A stretch of 64,000 nt of DNA from Paenibacillus sp. FSL R5-0912 (GTDB taxonomy: Bacteria > Bacillota > Bacilli > Paenibacillales > Paenibacillaceae): the NCBI RefSeq assembly GCF_000758605.1, contig NZ_CP009282.1:4588001-4652000 (forward strand), in the 5' to 3' direction. The number at the start of each line of letters is the position of its first letter. Position 1 is the stretch's first letter. Positions 52,101 through 59,164 of this stretch are shown here, piece after piece. A program made the translations under genes and the position numbers. Below the pieces are notes generated by a model. The model did not search any database, had not been told where the DNA came from, and was given only the letters and a program-made list of their open reading frames with translations.

Positions 52101-52774
52101 CAGTCCATATCCATGAGCAGATCCCGGGCTCCGCGCTGGCTCTTCGCGTCTGTCGCCAGTGCTGCATCCGGCTTGTTGAAATATACCGACACACGGCTGC
52201 CCGCTTCCTGGAATCCGAACAGCTCCGGATGTCCCAGGTACAGCCTGTGGACCACCGTCGAATCACCTCGGAACAATTTGGCACTCCGGCCGGTGGGCTC
52301 CTCAGCAAACAGATAATCCTGATTGGTCCACTGGTCCTCTTCGGGGTCAAGACTCACGGCCCTGACCAGCCGCGGCTGGATGACCGTCAAATCCTTCTCG
52401 GTTTCAAAAATCACCTCCGGCTGATTCTCGGGCTGGGCCGATACCCGGGTCCCTGCCGGAATGGTACTGAAGTTGTCCGCATCCGGCTTCAGCTTGAAGA
52501 GCAGCGGTACTTTGGCTGCTCTGGGTGGTGTGGGATGAATGCCGATCAGATTCAGAAAGGAGGTGAAGTTCTTCTCGGGGGCCTTGTTCAGCCGGCCGAT
52601 GACTTTGCCCAGCATCCCGGTAAAGATATGGACCAGCGCATCCGCCTTCTTGTCTGCCGTAAGCTCCGGCAAATCTGTCCATTCTTTGCGGCAGTACTGG
52701 TAGATTAAACGTCTAAGCTCCGGAACCAGCTGTTCCTGATCCCGCTTATCTAGGGTAGGCACATTGTTTGGCAT
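49136..52774 (-). CDS. Large baseplate assembly protein (J-type)
   Basis: The 1212-residue wedge protein starts with the conserved LPELTADKKADALVHIFTGM and NFTSFLNLIGIHPTPPRAAK pieces. The middle is built of beta domains (RLGWEYWNGKEWLAISGLEE and VAWEYWDGRRWLTLSVNDEI). From about residue 760 a J-type domain follows (SWNRGVTAEDMEWLVREAMP, GWELGQNLYVSEVYAVIKNT). Its last residues hold a CPYC pair (AKRCPYCFPLEQ), an unusual possible metal-binding tail. The start overlaps the gp25-like stop by one base. Confidence 0.92.
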   Translation of the reverse strand: MPNNVPTLDKRDQEQLVPELRRLIYQYCRKEWTDLPELTADKKADALVHIFTGMLGKVIGRLNKAPEKNFTSFLNLIGIHPTPPRAAKVPLLFKLKPDADNFSTIPAGTRVSAQPENQPEVIFETEKDLTVIQPRLVRAVSLDPEEDQWTNQDYLFAEEPTGRSAKLFRGDSTVVHRLYLGHPELFGFQEAGSRVSVYFNKPDAALATDAKSQRGARDLLMDMDWFCFDEEGNTVQLFPSMAESAEDSAWRAVVQFDQLSGVHAKTLAGYEQAEVLREWPGKWIFAELKKPITSSTQMPDIEDIRIGLNVVSPLPLAPDVTVNNGTLLDMGKDYYPFGDKPKVNDTFYIACSEAFSKPGSRITLKVELSEPEISKLPDTPYVRLGWEYWNGKEWLAISGLEELRGDGTAGSEDRTGSAATLTASGTLSFECPGIKLLTLGGEERYWIRARITGGNYGEDAKYEYQDEEVKLGEGSINVAKLKVTQASYAPPSIRRLSVAYSYTLESHPQTVLTENNFSFADKSAACLADGVYFKPFYPCAELEPVFYLGFDRDIRNLPVSLFFPLTGEQLGRPVVAWEYWDGRRWLTLSVNDEIRGFTRREILQFAFPADIEKRPLFGTEHYWIRARLDEGRFEIVPQVDAITTNVVWARNSNAVTGEIPGSSNGEENQSFQLSKTPVLPGQSLSIREASGQGEWVLWEEVDTFSVSGPDGRHYMLDRSSGTVIFGDGKNGMIPQAGTDNIKCDYKHGGGASGNVAAGTITKIWDSYSWLDSVTNPVAADGGFDQEEAEQAEIRGPHTLKSWNRGVTAEDMEWLVREAMPQIAKVKCLSAMNRDLEFVPGTATIIVVPETEDPKPVPSQELLSEIESYLCERTSAVLNTSEPGIEVTGPDYVRIGVEAAVAFTSADQRKVAEGRIIDNLKRFFHPLYGGDGGTGWELGQNLYVSEVYAVIKNTPGVDYVSGIAIQSSVQCYTLKLEPLENGPYKPLASYPKYSVVRSDDNSIQFALAEPVEAGSEVKSLVLKGFKENGIIRLRYRNYEPVELIVRSINGDILECQTLDEEPLERSYPEGSDLEFDITDDLTVRTYILNGLDAGVASFFVKTAVFEQKDIVFLSRTDEYVNTTPLKIHGISSENIFLEEDELICGGMQLVNKPEEHIFPYLMDKSSGLLHDLTGTTADCRLEAILKEERKYLTGLSGLPETAKRCPYCFPLEQ

Positions 52775-53169
52775 TATTTCCCCACACTTTCAAGGAAGAA
52801 TGGATAGACCAGATTATATTTGCTGTTACTGGCCCTGATCGAATAGTCAATGGACACTTCCAGTTCAGAGCGGTCCGAGCGGGGAGTGACCGTAATATCA
52901 TCCACTTCAATCCGCGGCTCCCAGTTCTGCAGTGCCTCTTCAATATAGCTTCTGAGCAGCGTAGCGGTGCTCATTGTATTCGGCGCGAATACCAGCTCGT
53001 TCAGCCTGCAGCCGAAATCCGGCCGCATCACCCGTTCGCCTCGGGCGGTTGACAGGATCATGATGATCGATTCCCGGATGGAAGCTTCTCCATCTGAAGA
53101 ATTAATGCTCCCCCTCTGGACAGCGAAGGGATATTTCCAGCCCCGTCCCAAAAAATCTACGACTTCCAT
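52774..53169 (-). CDS. gp25/gpW-like baseplate protein
   Basis: A 131-residue protein of the T4 gp25 family, the wedge component that starts sheath assembly. Typical pieces are FLGRGWKYPFAVQRGSI, SIRESIIMILSTARGERVMR, PDFGCRLNELVFAP and IEEALQNWEPRIEVDDITV. No lysozyme activity is implied. It shares one base with the next gene and follows the PAAR gene by 3 bases. Confidence 0.93.
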   Translation of the reverse strand: MEVVDFLGRGWKYPFAVQRGSINSSDGEASIRESIIMILSTARGERVMRPDFGCRLNELVFAPNTMSTATLLRSYIEEALQNWEPRIEVDDITVTPRSDRSELEVSIDYSIRASNSKYNLVYPFFLESVGK

Positions 53170-53172
53170 AAC

Positions 53173-53568
53173 TCAGCCTCCTATTAAGACCGTTCCTGCC
53201 GCAACCACCTTGCCTGCCGGCAGGTCGGCCGGATCATTGCATGTCAGCGCCGGATCGCTGTTTCTGGCGGCCATTTTCCCGTTGATTTTTACCGATGCGC
53301 TTCCGGCAATGATTTTCCCCTGATTGGTTGGAGGCTTTTGAAAAGGGCCTCCCTGCGGAACATGGGCCGGTGTATTGGTGGCCGTGGAATCCACAGTAGC
53401 TGCCGGCCTGCCCATAATCTTCACATTTGCGCTAAGTGCGCCGTCCAGTATGCCTGTGAAGGGATGGGGCAAGGGTGTCGGAACGAGCGCCGATCCGGCC
53501 GGAAGCATTACGATATGTGTATCGGTCGCCAGAATACGGTCGCCTTTTTTCGCTGCAGGCTGTCCCAT
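53173..53568 (-). CDS. PAAR-like spike-tip protein
   Basis: A 131-residue Gly/Pro/Ala-rich protein with PAAR-like repeats (MGQPAAKKGDRILATDTHIV, KIMGRPAATVDS, KINGKMAARNSDPALTC). It caps the VgrG/gpV spike with a pointed tip. Histidines and a Cys that could hold a metal are visible (DTHIV, AHVPQG, ALTCN). GAGAGGG precedes the ATG. No toxin domain is fused. Confidence 0.9.
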   Translation of the reverse strand: MGQPAAKKGDRILATDTHIVMLPAGSALVPTPLPHPFTGILDGALSANVKIMGRPAATVDSTATNTPAHVPQGGPFQKPPTNQGKIIAGSASVKINGKMAARNSDPALTCNDPADLPAGKVVAAGTVLIGG

Positions 53569-53584
53569 GAATGAAGCCCCCTCT

Positions 53585-54307
53585 CTAATTGATGTTGACC
53601 GTAGCCCCTTTGATATTCAGGCTGGCTGCCGCCTTGACATCCATCCCGGCCGAAGCTTCGAGCTTGGTATCTGCCGATGATTTCATTTCAATCGATTTGG
53701 CGGAGAGGGACAGCTTCCCGCTTGGTGCGGAAATGACAATATCCTGTCCGGACAGTAACGACAGCTTATTCGCTTTGGTATCCACGACGATTTGGTTCTT
53801 GCCTGATTTGTCGGTGATCCGTATCTGCTCCGCGCCGCTTTTGTCGTCCAGCTTGATGACATGGCCTTTGGCGGAAGTGAGTGTGATGCTCTCTTCTCCC
53901 TGGGTGTCGGCAAACTGCAGGATGTGTCCGCTGCGGGATTTGAACAGACGGATATTATTCTTACCGTCCTTGTTGGTCTCCGGCGGGATATCCTTGCCGT
54001 TCCACAAGGACCCGATCACATAGGGGCGGTTGACATCCCCGTTCTCAAAAGCGACCAGCACCTCGTCGTCCACCTCCGGCAGACAAAAGGCTCCCCGCTC
54101 CTTCCCCGCCATCCAGGAAGCCATACGGGCCCAGTTGGATTCCGGCATCCCCATCAGCGGGATCTTCACCTTCACCCGTCCGGGGCCGGGCTTATCCGCA
54201 TGGTTCGCAGAATCATTGTTGATGACAATGCCCACCATCACACCGAAGATCCGTCCCTCGTTAATGATGCTGTCGACAAAATTGGTAATTGAAGGTCCTT
54301 CATTCAT
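53585..54307 (-). CDS. gpV/VgrG C-terminal-like spike protein
   Basis: The 240-residue protein begins GPSITNFVDSIINEGRIFGV and has an OB-fold (GRVKVKIPLMGMPESNWARM, PEVDDEVLVAFENGDVNRPY, VIGSLWNGKD) followed by a regular beta-helix spike (TLTSAKGHVIKLDDKSGAEQ, IVVDTKANKLSLLSG, KLSLSAKSIEMKSSADTKLE, ASAGMDVKAAASLNIKGATV). It is the puncturing needle below the tube. Together with the gpD-like protein it makes up a split VgrG, as in the Afp/PVC systems. It overlaps that gene by 4 bases. Confidence 0.93.
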   Translation of the reverse strand: MNEGPSITNFVDSIINEGRIFGVMVGIVINNDSANHADKPGPGRVKVKIPLMGMPESNWARMASWMAGKERGAFCLPEVDDEVLVAFENGDVNRPYVIGSLWNGKDIPPETNKDGKNNIRLFKSRSGHILQFADTQGEESITLTSAKGHVIKLDDKSGAEQIRITDKSGKNQIVVDTKANKLSLLSGQDIVISAPSGKLSLSAKSIEMKSSADTKLEASAGMDVKAAASLNIKGATVNIN

Positions 54308-55347
54308 AGGCCAGTCCTCTTCACCTTAAAAGTCGTTGTATAGCCCTTGCTATCTATCTTGTGAACCGTGGATACTACATAATAAATGCCGCTGAAGCGC
54401 TCACCCATGCCCATCAGCTTCACCGTCTGACCGGCCCGCAGCTGCGGGTTCCCCCAGCACATGCCCTCCCCGGCGATGAAATCACGCAGGCGGCTGTTGT
54501 AGGCAGCGGAAGCAAGCCGCTTGGCCTCATTCATATCCAGCAGATTCTCCGCCATAATGGCGATCGGCGATTCCCCGATGGCCTTGGCGCTCAAGGAGAA
54601 GCCGTCTTGCTGTCCGCCCATCTTGGTCGTCTCGTCTCCGCTCTTAGCGCTGGCCTCCAGCTCCTTCTTCTCCTTCACATCCCAGCCCTTGACCTTCACC
54701 GTGCTTCCCCGGGTAAGAGCTCTCAGCTCCAGATTCAGCCGTTCGAAGTCCTTCTTGAAGCTCATCTCCGGCAGGGCCGGGGCTTTCACAGACCGGGATT
54801 TGACGAAATACAGCTTCTTGTCGGCCACGTAGAGCTCATAATCGAGCATGGCCGCCCGTTCCAGCAGAAATTCGTAATTGCTCTGATTATTCTGGAACAG
54901 GTAAGGGTACACAGTCCCCGTATCATCCACTACCGGGGTCAGTCCATGCTCCTTGGCGATTTCCGAAGCAATATCGCTGTCCTTCTTCTTCAGAAAAGCT
55001 TTGCTTCTCGTTCCCATACGCAGCCTGTGCAGCAGGTCATACCCGCGGATGTCCAGGACGGAATGCTCCGCGAAATTCAGATCAAGTGAGGTAATCTCCC
55101 CGCTGATCATCGGCTCAGGCTTGTCGAGTCCAAGCGACAGCTTCAATTGGTCTCCCGGCTTGATGCTCGCCAGATCCGTTCCCCGCCACATGCCGCTTCC
55201 GGAATTCACCATATTCATCTGGATGGAGAAAACAGCCGGCAGATTGATCTCATCCTCCAGCGTGACTCCTTCCACCGCCGCTGTCAGCTCAGCGGACAGC
55301 TTGCTCCCGTTCAGCTCAATCTTGTAATTCGCTACACTGGTGCCCAT
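54304..55347 (-). CDS. gpD-like hub protein (VgrG N-terminal-like)
   Basis: The 347 residues belong to the phage late control D / VgrG-N group that forms the trimeric hub above the spike (MWRGTDLASIKPGDQLKLSL, GEITSLDLNFAEHSVLDIRG, LHRLRMGTRSKAFLKKKDSD, YPYLFQNNQSNYEFLLERAA). The closing part FSGIYYVVSTVHKIDSKGYT is typical. It overlaps the spike gene, so hub and spike are probably made in matched amounts. Confidence 0.92.
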   Translation of the reverse strand: MGTSVANYKIELNGSKLSAELTAAVEGVTLEDEINLPAVFSIQMNMVNSGSGMWRGTDLASIKPGDQLKLSLGLDKPEPMISGEITSLDLNFAEHSVLDIRGYDLLHRLRMGTRSKAFLKKKDSDIASEIAKEHGLTPVVDDTGTVYPYLFQNNQSNYEFLLERAAMLDYELYVADKKLYFVKSRSVKAPALPEMSFKKDFERLNLELRALTRGSTVKVKGWDVKEKKELEASAKSGDETTKMGGQQDGFSLSAKAIGESPIAIMAENLLDMNEAKRLASAAYNSRLRDFIAGEGMCWGNPQLRAGQTVKLMGMGERFSGIYYVVSTVHKIDSKGYTTTFKVKRTGL

Positions 55348-55359
55348 GCAATCCCCGCC

Positions 55360-55971
55360 TTAATCCGGGATGACCAAGGTTCTCCCGATATCATTTTTTC
55401 CAGGAAAGCCGATCGGATTGACAATCCGGTTCAGCTCGGCAATCCTGCGCCACGCCAGGGGCTCCTTCAGCGCCTCATTCGCAATGAGGTCGAGCCTGTC
55501 GCCGCTTTTCACAACCCATAGCTTCCGGCAGGCATTAAGACCCATGCTGTCTTCCACAGTTTTGTCCGACTCATCTGTAATGAAGGTTACATCGAGCAGT
55601 GAGCGGACCGGTGTGCCGTTATCCATAAACATCGTGAACTTCTGCTCAATCTTGCTGAGAAGGCCAAGGTAGGTGAAGCCGCCCCAGACGAACCTGCATT
55701 TCGGCGGCTTTTTCGTACTCTTTCCGCTTACCTTGGGGTCAAGCAGCGAGGTTAGCTGCTTGGTCTTCTTGCGCACATCCGTGCGCTGCTCATAAGTATC
55801 ATAGAATAAGGACACCTTCAGCTCCGGTGTTTCAGTGATTTGAAATTGCTTGTTGTTCTTATCCCCGGTATATTTCCCCTCGAATGAAACGGTGTACTCG
55901 TTGGGGTTGAACATGACCTCAATGGGTCCTATGGGAATATCCACGGGAATAATTTTCGCTTTCTCCGCCAT
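55360..55971 (-). CDS. LysM-containing tube/baseplate adaptor (Afp7-like)
   Basis: The 203-residue protein has an N-terminal tube-initiator-like part (IEVMFNPNEYTVSFEGKYTG, LKVSLFYDTYEQRTDVRKKT, FVWGGFTYLGLLSKIEQKFT) and a C-terminal LysM domain (LWVVKSGDRLDLIANEALKE, NRIVNPIGFPGKNDIGRTLV). This is the usual adaptor between inner tube and hub in contractile injection systems. It overlaps the upstream 516-residue gene by one base. Confidence 0.93.
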   Translation of the reverse strand: MAEKAKIIPVDIPIGPIEVMFNPNEYTVSFEGKYTGDKNNKQFQITETPELKVSLFYDTYEQRTDVRKKTKQLTSLLDPKVSGKSTKKPPKCRFVWGGFTYLGLLSKIEQKFTMFMDNGTPVRSLLDVTFITDESDKTVEDSMGLNACRKLWVVKSGDRLDLIANEALKEPLAWRRIAELNRIVNPIGFPGKNDIGRTLVIPD

Positions 55972-57521
55972 TATCTAAGCCCCCTCCGATCCTTGCGAAT
56001 CGCCAATTTCTTCTCAAGCACCTGATAGACCCTTTCGGCCAGCAGGTTCAGTTCTGCAGCATCCATTGCTGCTGGGGCTGCCTTGGTGAAGACCTGGGAT
56101 GGAAGCAGCACAGTCTCTTCCGGAAGCCTCCGTTCCATGTGCTGCTGAACCGGCTCCGGCCGGGCAGCCTTGGGTGCTTCAGGCTTCCGCAGAACCAGAT
56201 TGCTGCTGCCTGCGGGCTTAAGGTACTCTTCATGCTCAGGGCCGGCACTCATGAGACTGCCTGCAGATCTTCTTCTCTGCGAAGAAGACGGCAATGCCTG
56301 CGCCTTGGGGGTGTAGAACAAGGCGGACTCCGGCGCAGCGGATAGCTTCACTCCCGGATAACCCGGCTTCGCAGCCCCAGTTAATGGTGCGGAAGCAGCC
56401 TGCCGGACCATGAACTGGGAATCTGACGAAATCCCAAGATTCAGAAGGGTCCGCAAGGAAGGCTGTTGCCTCCGGTACACCGCTACTAGTCCAGCAGGCA
56501 GCGGAGTCAGGAGTACCTGACTGCTCTCCAGCTTCTCCAGCGCAGCCGTCAGCTTCTGTCCTAGCCCCAAGTGAAGCATAGAGCCTGCCAAGGAATGCGA
56601 ATCCGGATTTGGCCTGAAGATCAGGGATGGAGTGCTATACTGTGCTTCCACAGCTGTCCCGGACGATCCAGGGACTGCCTCATGTTTAGGCTTCAGTGCC
56701 ATTGCCGGAGGGTCGGCCAGCTGTTCATGGCCTGCCTCCTGTCCGGGCTTCTGCCTCAAGGGCTGATTCGGAAATCCATGAGCGGCCTCTTTGTACAAGC
56801 TATAGGTCCGCAGCAGCTGAAGCTGGTGACGGACTTCCTGTGCAGCCTTGACCGTAAGGGATTCACGCTGCCGTGAAGCTCCGGTATCAGTCTGGAGCCT
56901 GTTTCCTGTAGCCCGCATTGCCAGATTACTTCCCGCTGTAGCCACTGCCGCCACCGGCAGATGATGCTGCCGCGAGGGGGGAGCTTCCGTCCGCGCCTGA
57001 TCTCTTTCAGCCCTCTGAGGACTTACAGGTTCCACCGTACTCTTAGCTATATTTTCAGTGCGATATATCGTTGTTACCGGATGTTTATTACTTTGCTGCT
57101 TCCGGACTCTCTCCTGTAATACCTGTATGGAGGTAAGCCGCCCCGCTGCGGAGTGAACTCCGTTCCGTACACTATTATATTGTCCAGGATATGAAGACGG
57201 ATTGCTGCCCGCAGCTTCACGGCTGCCCTGAGTAACAAGCACAATGCGGCTTACCGTTCCCGGGTCCTTCCGCCCCTGCGTTAAGGGGGAATAGACTGAA
57301 TGATGAATGTAGGTTTGCTTGACAGGATAGATGTTGTTAATAACCGTGTCTGCAGGCTGCAGGGCTTCCGGCTCCGCGAACAGAAGCGGATATTGCCGCA
57401 GGATCAGGTTCTGAAGCCTGCTCCGCCACCTAGTCATGCCGTACTTCTCCAGAATGGCCTGGATGAAATCCAGTGGCTTCCGGTTCGCAGCCGAAGCCGT
57501 TGTCCGAAGGCTCTGATTCAT
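55971..57521 (-). CDS. 516-residue low-complexity particle protein
   Basis: No family is recognised. About 60 ordered residues open the protein (PLDFIQAILEKYGMTRWRSR, LQNLILRQYPLLFAEPE). Then comes a long Gln/Pro/Ser/Arg-rich stretch, and a helical end (AAMDAAELNLLAERVYQVLE, then KKLAIRKDRRG). Its place between the second tube gene and the LysM adaptor is where a ruler, tube-lumen or cargo-linked protein could sit. One-base overlaps with both neighbours show it is a true member of the set. Confidence 0.8.
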   Translation of the reverse strand: MNQSLRTTASAANRKPLDFIQAILEKYGMTRWRSRLQNLILRQYPLLFAEPEALQPADTVINNIYPVKQTYIHHSVYSPLTQGRKDPGTVSRIVLVTQGSREAAGSNPSSYPGQYNSVRNGVHSAAGRLTSIQVLQERVRKQQSNKHPVTTIYRTENIAKSTVEPVSPQRAERDQARTEAPPSRQHHLPVAAVATAGSNLAMRATGNRLQTDTGASRQRESLTVKAAQEVRHQLQLLRTYSLYKEAAHGFPNQPLRQKPGQEAGHEQLADPPAMALKPKHEAVPGSSGTAVEAQYSTPSLIFRPNPDSHSLAGSMLHLGLGQKLTAALEKLESSQVLLTPLPAGLVAVYRRQQPSLRTLLNLGISSDSQFMVRQAASAPLTGAAKPGYPGVKLSAAPESALFYTPKAQALPSSSQRRRSAGSLMSAGPEHEEYLKPAGSSNLVLRKPEAPKAARPEPVQQHMERRLPEETVLLPSQVFTKAAPAAMDAAELNLLAERVYQVLEKKLAIRKDRRGLR

Positions 57522-57997
57522 TACCGGTACCTGTACAGCCCGTTATGAGTCAGAACCAGACTCTCCACAGCCACCGCGCTGCTGCTGGCGCTGAACGCCG
57601 GCCCTTCCCATTTGATGGGACAAGCTTCGATGAAGTTCCACCACACCTTGGGCGTGCCGGAATGATCCAGCAGACAGATGGACCCGCTGCGCCGTTTGAC
57701 TACTCCATTCACCACATTCTGATACCAATTCCACAGATATTCATCGTTCGTGACCCCGTTCTTCAAGGTCAGATCCGAGTATTTGGTCTGTCCAAGGAAA
57801 ACAAATTCCTTATGGTTCTCACCGCCGAAGGTTTTACGCTCCACCTGGGTCTCAATACTGAGTCCCGAGACCTCGGAGAAGCCGGCGACGGAGATCCCGT
57901 CAATCTCCACTATAAAGTTAAAGGCAAGATAGGGATCTTCCCTGTAACCGGGGGTCCAATTGCTTTTCGCACCGATATTTAGCATATTTGCCTTCAT
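57521..57997 (-). CDS. Inner tube protein, second copy (gp19/Hcp-like)
   Basis: The 158-residue tube protein has LAFNFIVEIDGISVAGFSEV, GLSIETQVERKTFGGENHKE, YSDLTLKNGVTNDEYLWNWY and VESLVLTHNGLYRY, the T4 gp19-like fold. It differs from the 147-residue copy. In Afp-type systems one copy forms the tube shaft and others the tube base, and this one lies nearer the baseplate genes. AGGAGG lies 6 bases ahead of ATG and overlaps the end of the DUF6760-like gene. Confidence 0.93.
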   Translation of the reverse strand: MKANMLNIGAKSNWTPGYREDPYLAFNFIVEIDGISVAGFSEVSGLSIETQVERKTFGGENHKEFVFLGQTKYSDLTLKNGVTNDEYLWNWYQNVVNGVVKRRSGSICLLDHSGTPKVWWNFIEACPIKWEGPAFSASSSAVAVESLVLTHNGLYRYR

Positions 57998-58006
57998 GTT
58001 ATCCTC

Positions 58007-58192
58007 CTAAGCCTCAAAGAAGTTCTTCTTCTCTTCCCCGCCACTCAGCCTTTGGTTGATTTTGCTGACTTCGCTGCACCATCGCTCCCGTTCCGGGTGC
58101 TCCAGGTTCAGCACAGCTGTATAGTCCCAATGGAGATAGTAGGTTAGAAAGGCTACCTCCTCGTAGAGGCGGTCAAGGGGGTAGCCGACTAT
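58007..58192 (-). CDS. DUF6760-like small protein, non-standard start
   Basis: A frame of about 61 codons on the minus strand reads YPLDRLYEEVAFLTYYLHWD, then LNLEHPERERWCSEVSKINQ. This is the conserved helical pattern of the small DUF6760-type proteins found beside tube genes in these systems. No ATG, GTG or TTG opens it; the frame starts after a stop inside the previous gene. An ATA overlaps that gene's TAG stop behind GGGGGA, so translation is probably coupled, or a start codon has been lost. Confidence 0.65.
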   Translation of the reverse strand: MVGYPLDRLYEEVAFLTYYLHWDYTAVLNLEHPERERWCSEVSKINQRLSGGEEKKNFFEA

Positions 58193-58557
58193 TCCCCCGG
58201 CGACTCCAGTTCAAGCTCAAACGGCTGCTCGCATTTGGGGCATTTCGCATGAACTGAATTCGTTCCGTTCTGGTTAATCCGGTTATACAACTCCTGCAAA
58301 TAAGCAAAGTCCGACGTATACAATTCCTCGATCACTCTCGGTGTAATCATGCCAAGCCCGCCCAGGCTGGTTACTACCCTGGAGAGCAGGATCACTGTCA
58401 GATAGGCAGGATTCTGCTGGACCCGGGAATCCCGGAGCGGTGTAATTTCATCTGCAGCGGTTGCCAGTCGCATCGTGCCCTGCTTATGCAGGGTGCCCGC
58501 TTCATCCACATAGCCCTTGGGAAGGGTAAAGCTGAATTCGGTTTGTAAGAGTTCCAT
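58189..58557 (-). CDS. T4-like baseplate/tail assembly protein with zinc-ribbon-like end
   Basis: The 122-residue protein starts MELLQTEFSFTLPKGYVDEA, the pattern of small phage tail assembly proteins that follow tube genes. It has VTSLGGLGMITPRVIEELYT and a C-terminal pair of cysteines (HAKCPKCEQPFELELESP). GAGGGAG lies 6 bases before ATG. It probably chaperones tube or sheath during assembly (inference from position). Confidence 0.8.
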   Translation of the reverse strand: MELLQTEFSFTLPKGYVDEAGTLHKQGTMRLATAADEITPLRDSRVQQNPAYLTVILLSRVVTSLGGLGMITPRVIEELYTSDFAYLQELYNRINQNGTNSVHAKCPKCEQPFELELESPGE

Positions 58558-58697
58558 GATCTCCCTCGCTTCTTCTTCAGAACATTCTTGTGCCTTCGCT
58601 TTCTTCCGGCATCCCCGGCAATGAATTTGATTCCCATACCGACCATCTCATGTTTTGGCGTATTGCATCAAATTCAAGGTAACGGTGAGCGGAAAAG

Positions 58698-59141
58698 CTA
58701 TTTCACTCTGCGTACGCCTTCATGCACCAGCTCCATCGATTCGACGGAAACCTCATTCCCTTTGGCGCTAAGCGCGCTGACATCGTACTTGATCGGCCAG
58801 GCTTCGAGGATATCCCACTGCGCCTTGTCATTGCCTTCTTCATCCACCAGGATGATCGACAAGCTCTTGCGGTTCTTCAGCGCACCCTTGTCTTCAATCG
58901 ACTTGCGCCAGTTGTAGAGCTCCAGGGAGTCGGTCAGACCTTTTTTCAAGGTGATGTTCCCGAATTTGGTCAATCCGGACAGCTTGCGTGCATGCGGAGC
59001 ATCGATGCCCTCGCGGTAATCCACAGCTTCTGTGGAGGTGTCCGGAATGGTTGCATCAGCGAATGCTGCGGTTTGAATACCGTCAATCACGACCCGGAAG
59101 CGGTAATTGCGGTACGGATCCAATCTTTTGCCGGTTGCCAT
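58698..59141 (-). CDS. Inner tube protein, first copy (gp19/Hcp-like)
   Basis: The 147-residue protein has YRNYRFRVVIDGIQTAAFAD, SGLTKFGNITLKKGLTDSLE, LYNWRKSIEDKGALKNRKSL and VESMELVHEGVRRVK, the T4 gp19 tube fold. It follows the sheath gene, the position of the main tube subunit in many contractile systems. GAGAGGAG lies upstream of the ATG. Confidence 0.93.
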   Translation of the reverse strand: MATGKRLDPYRNYRFRVVIDGIQTAAFADATIPDTSTEAVDYREGIDAPHARKLSGLTKFGNITLKKGLTDSLELYNWRKSIEDKGALKNRKSLSIILVDEEGNDKAQWDILEAWPIKYDVSALSAKGNEVSVESMELVHEGVRRVK

Positions 59142-59164
59142 AGGATAAATCTCCTCTCAATCTC

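Noticed and set aside
58398..58646. 82-codon minus-strand frame overlapping the assembly gene
   Set aside because: It lies out of frame with the better supported 58189-58557 gene and its composition looks like a shifted reading of that gene.
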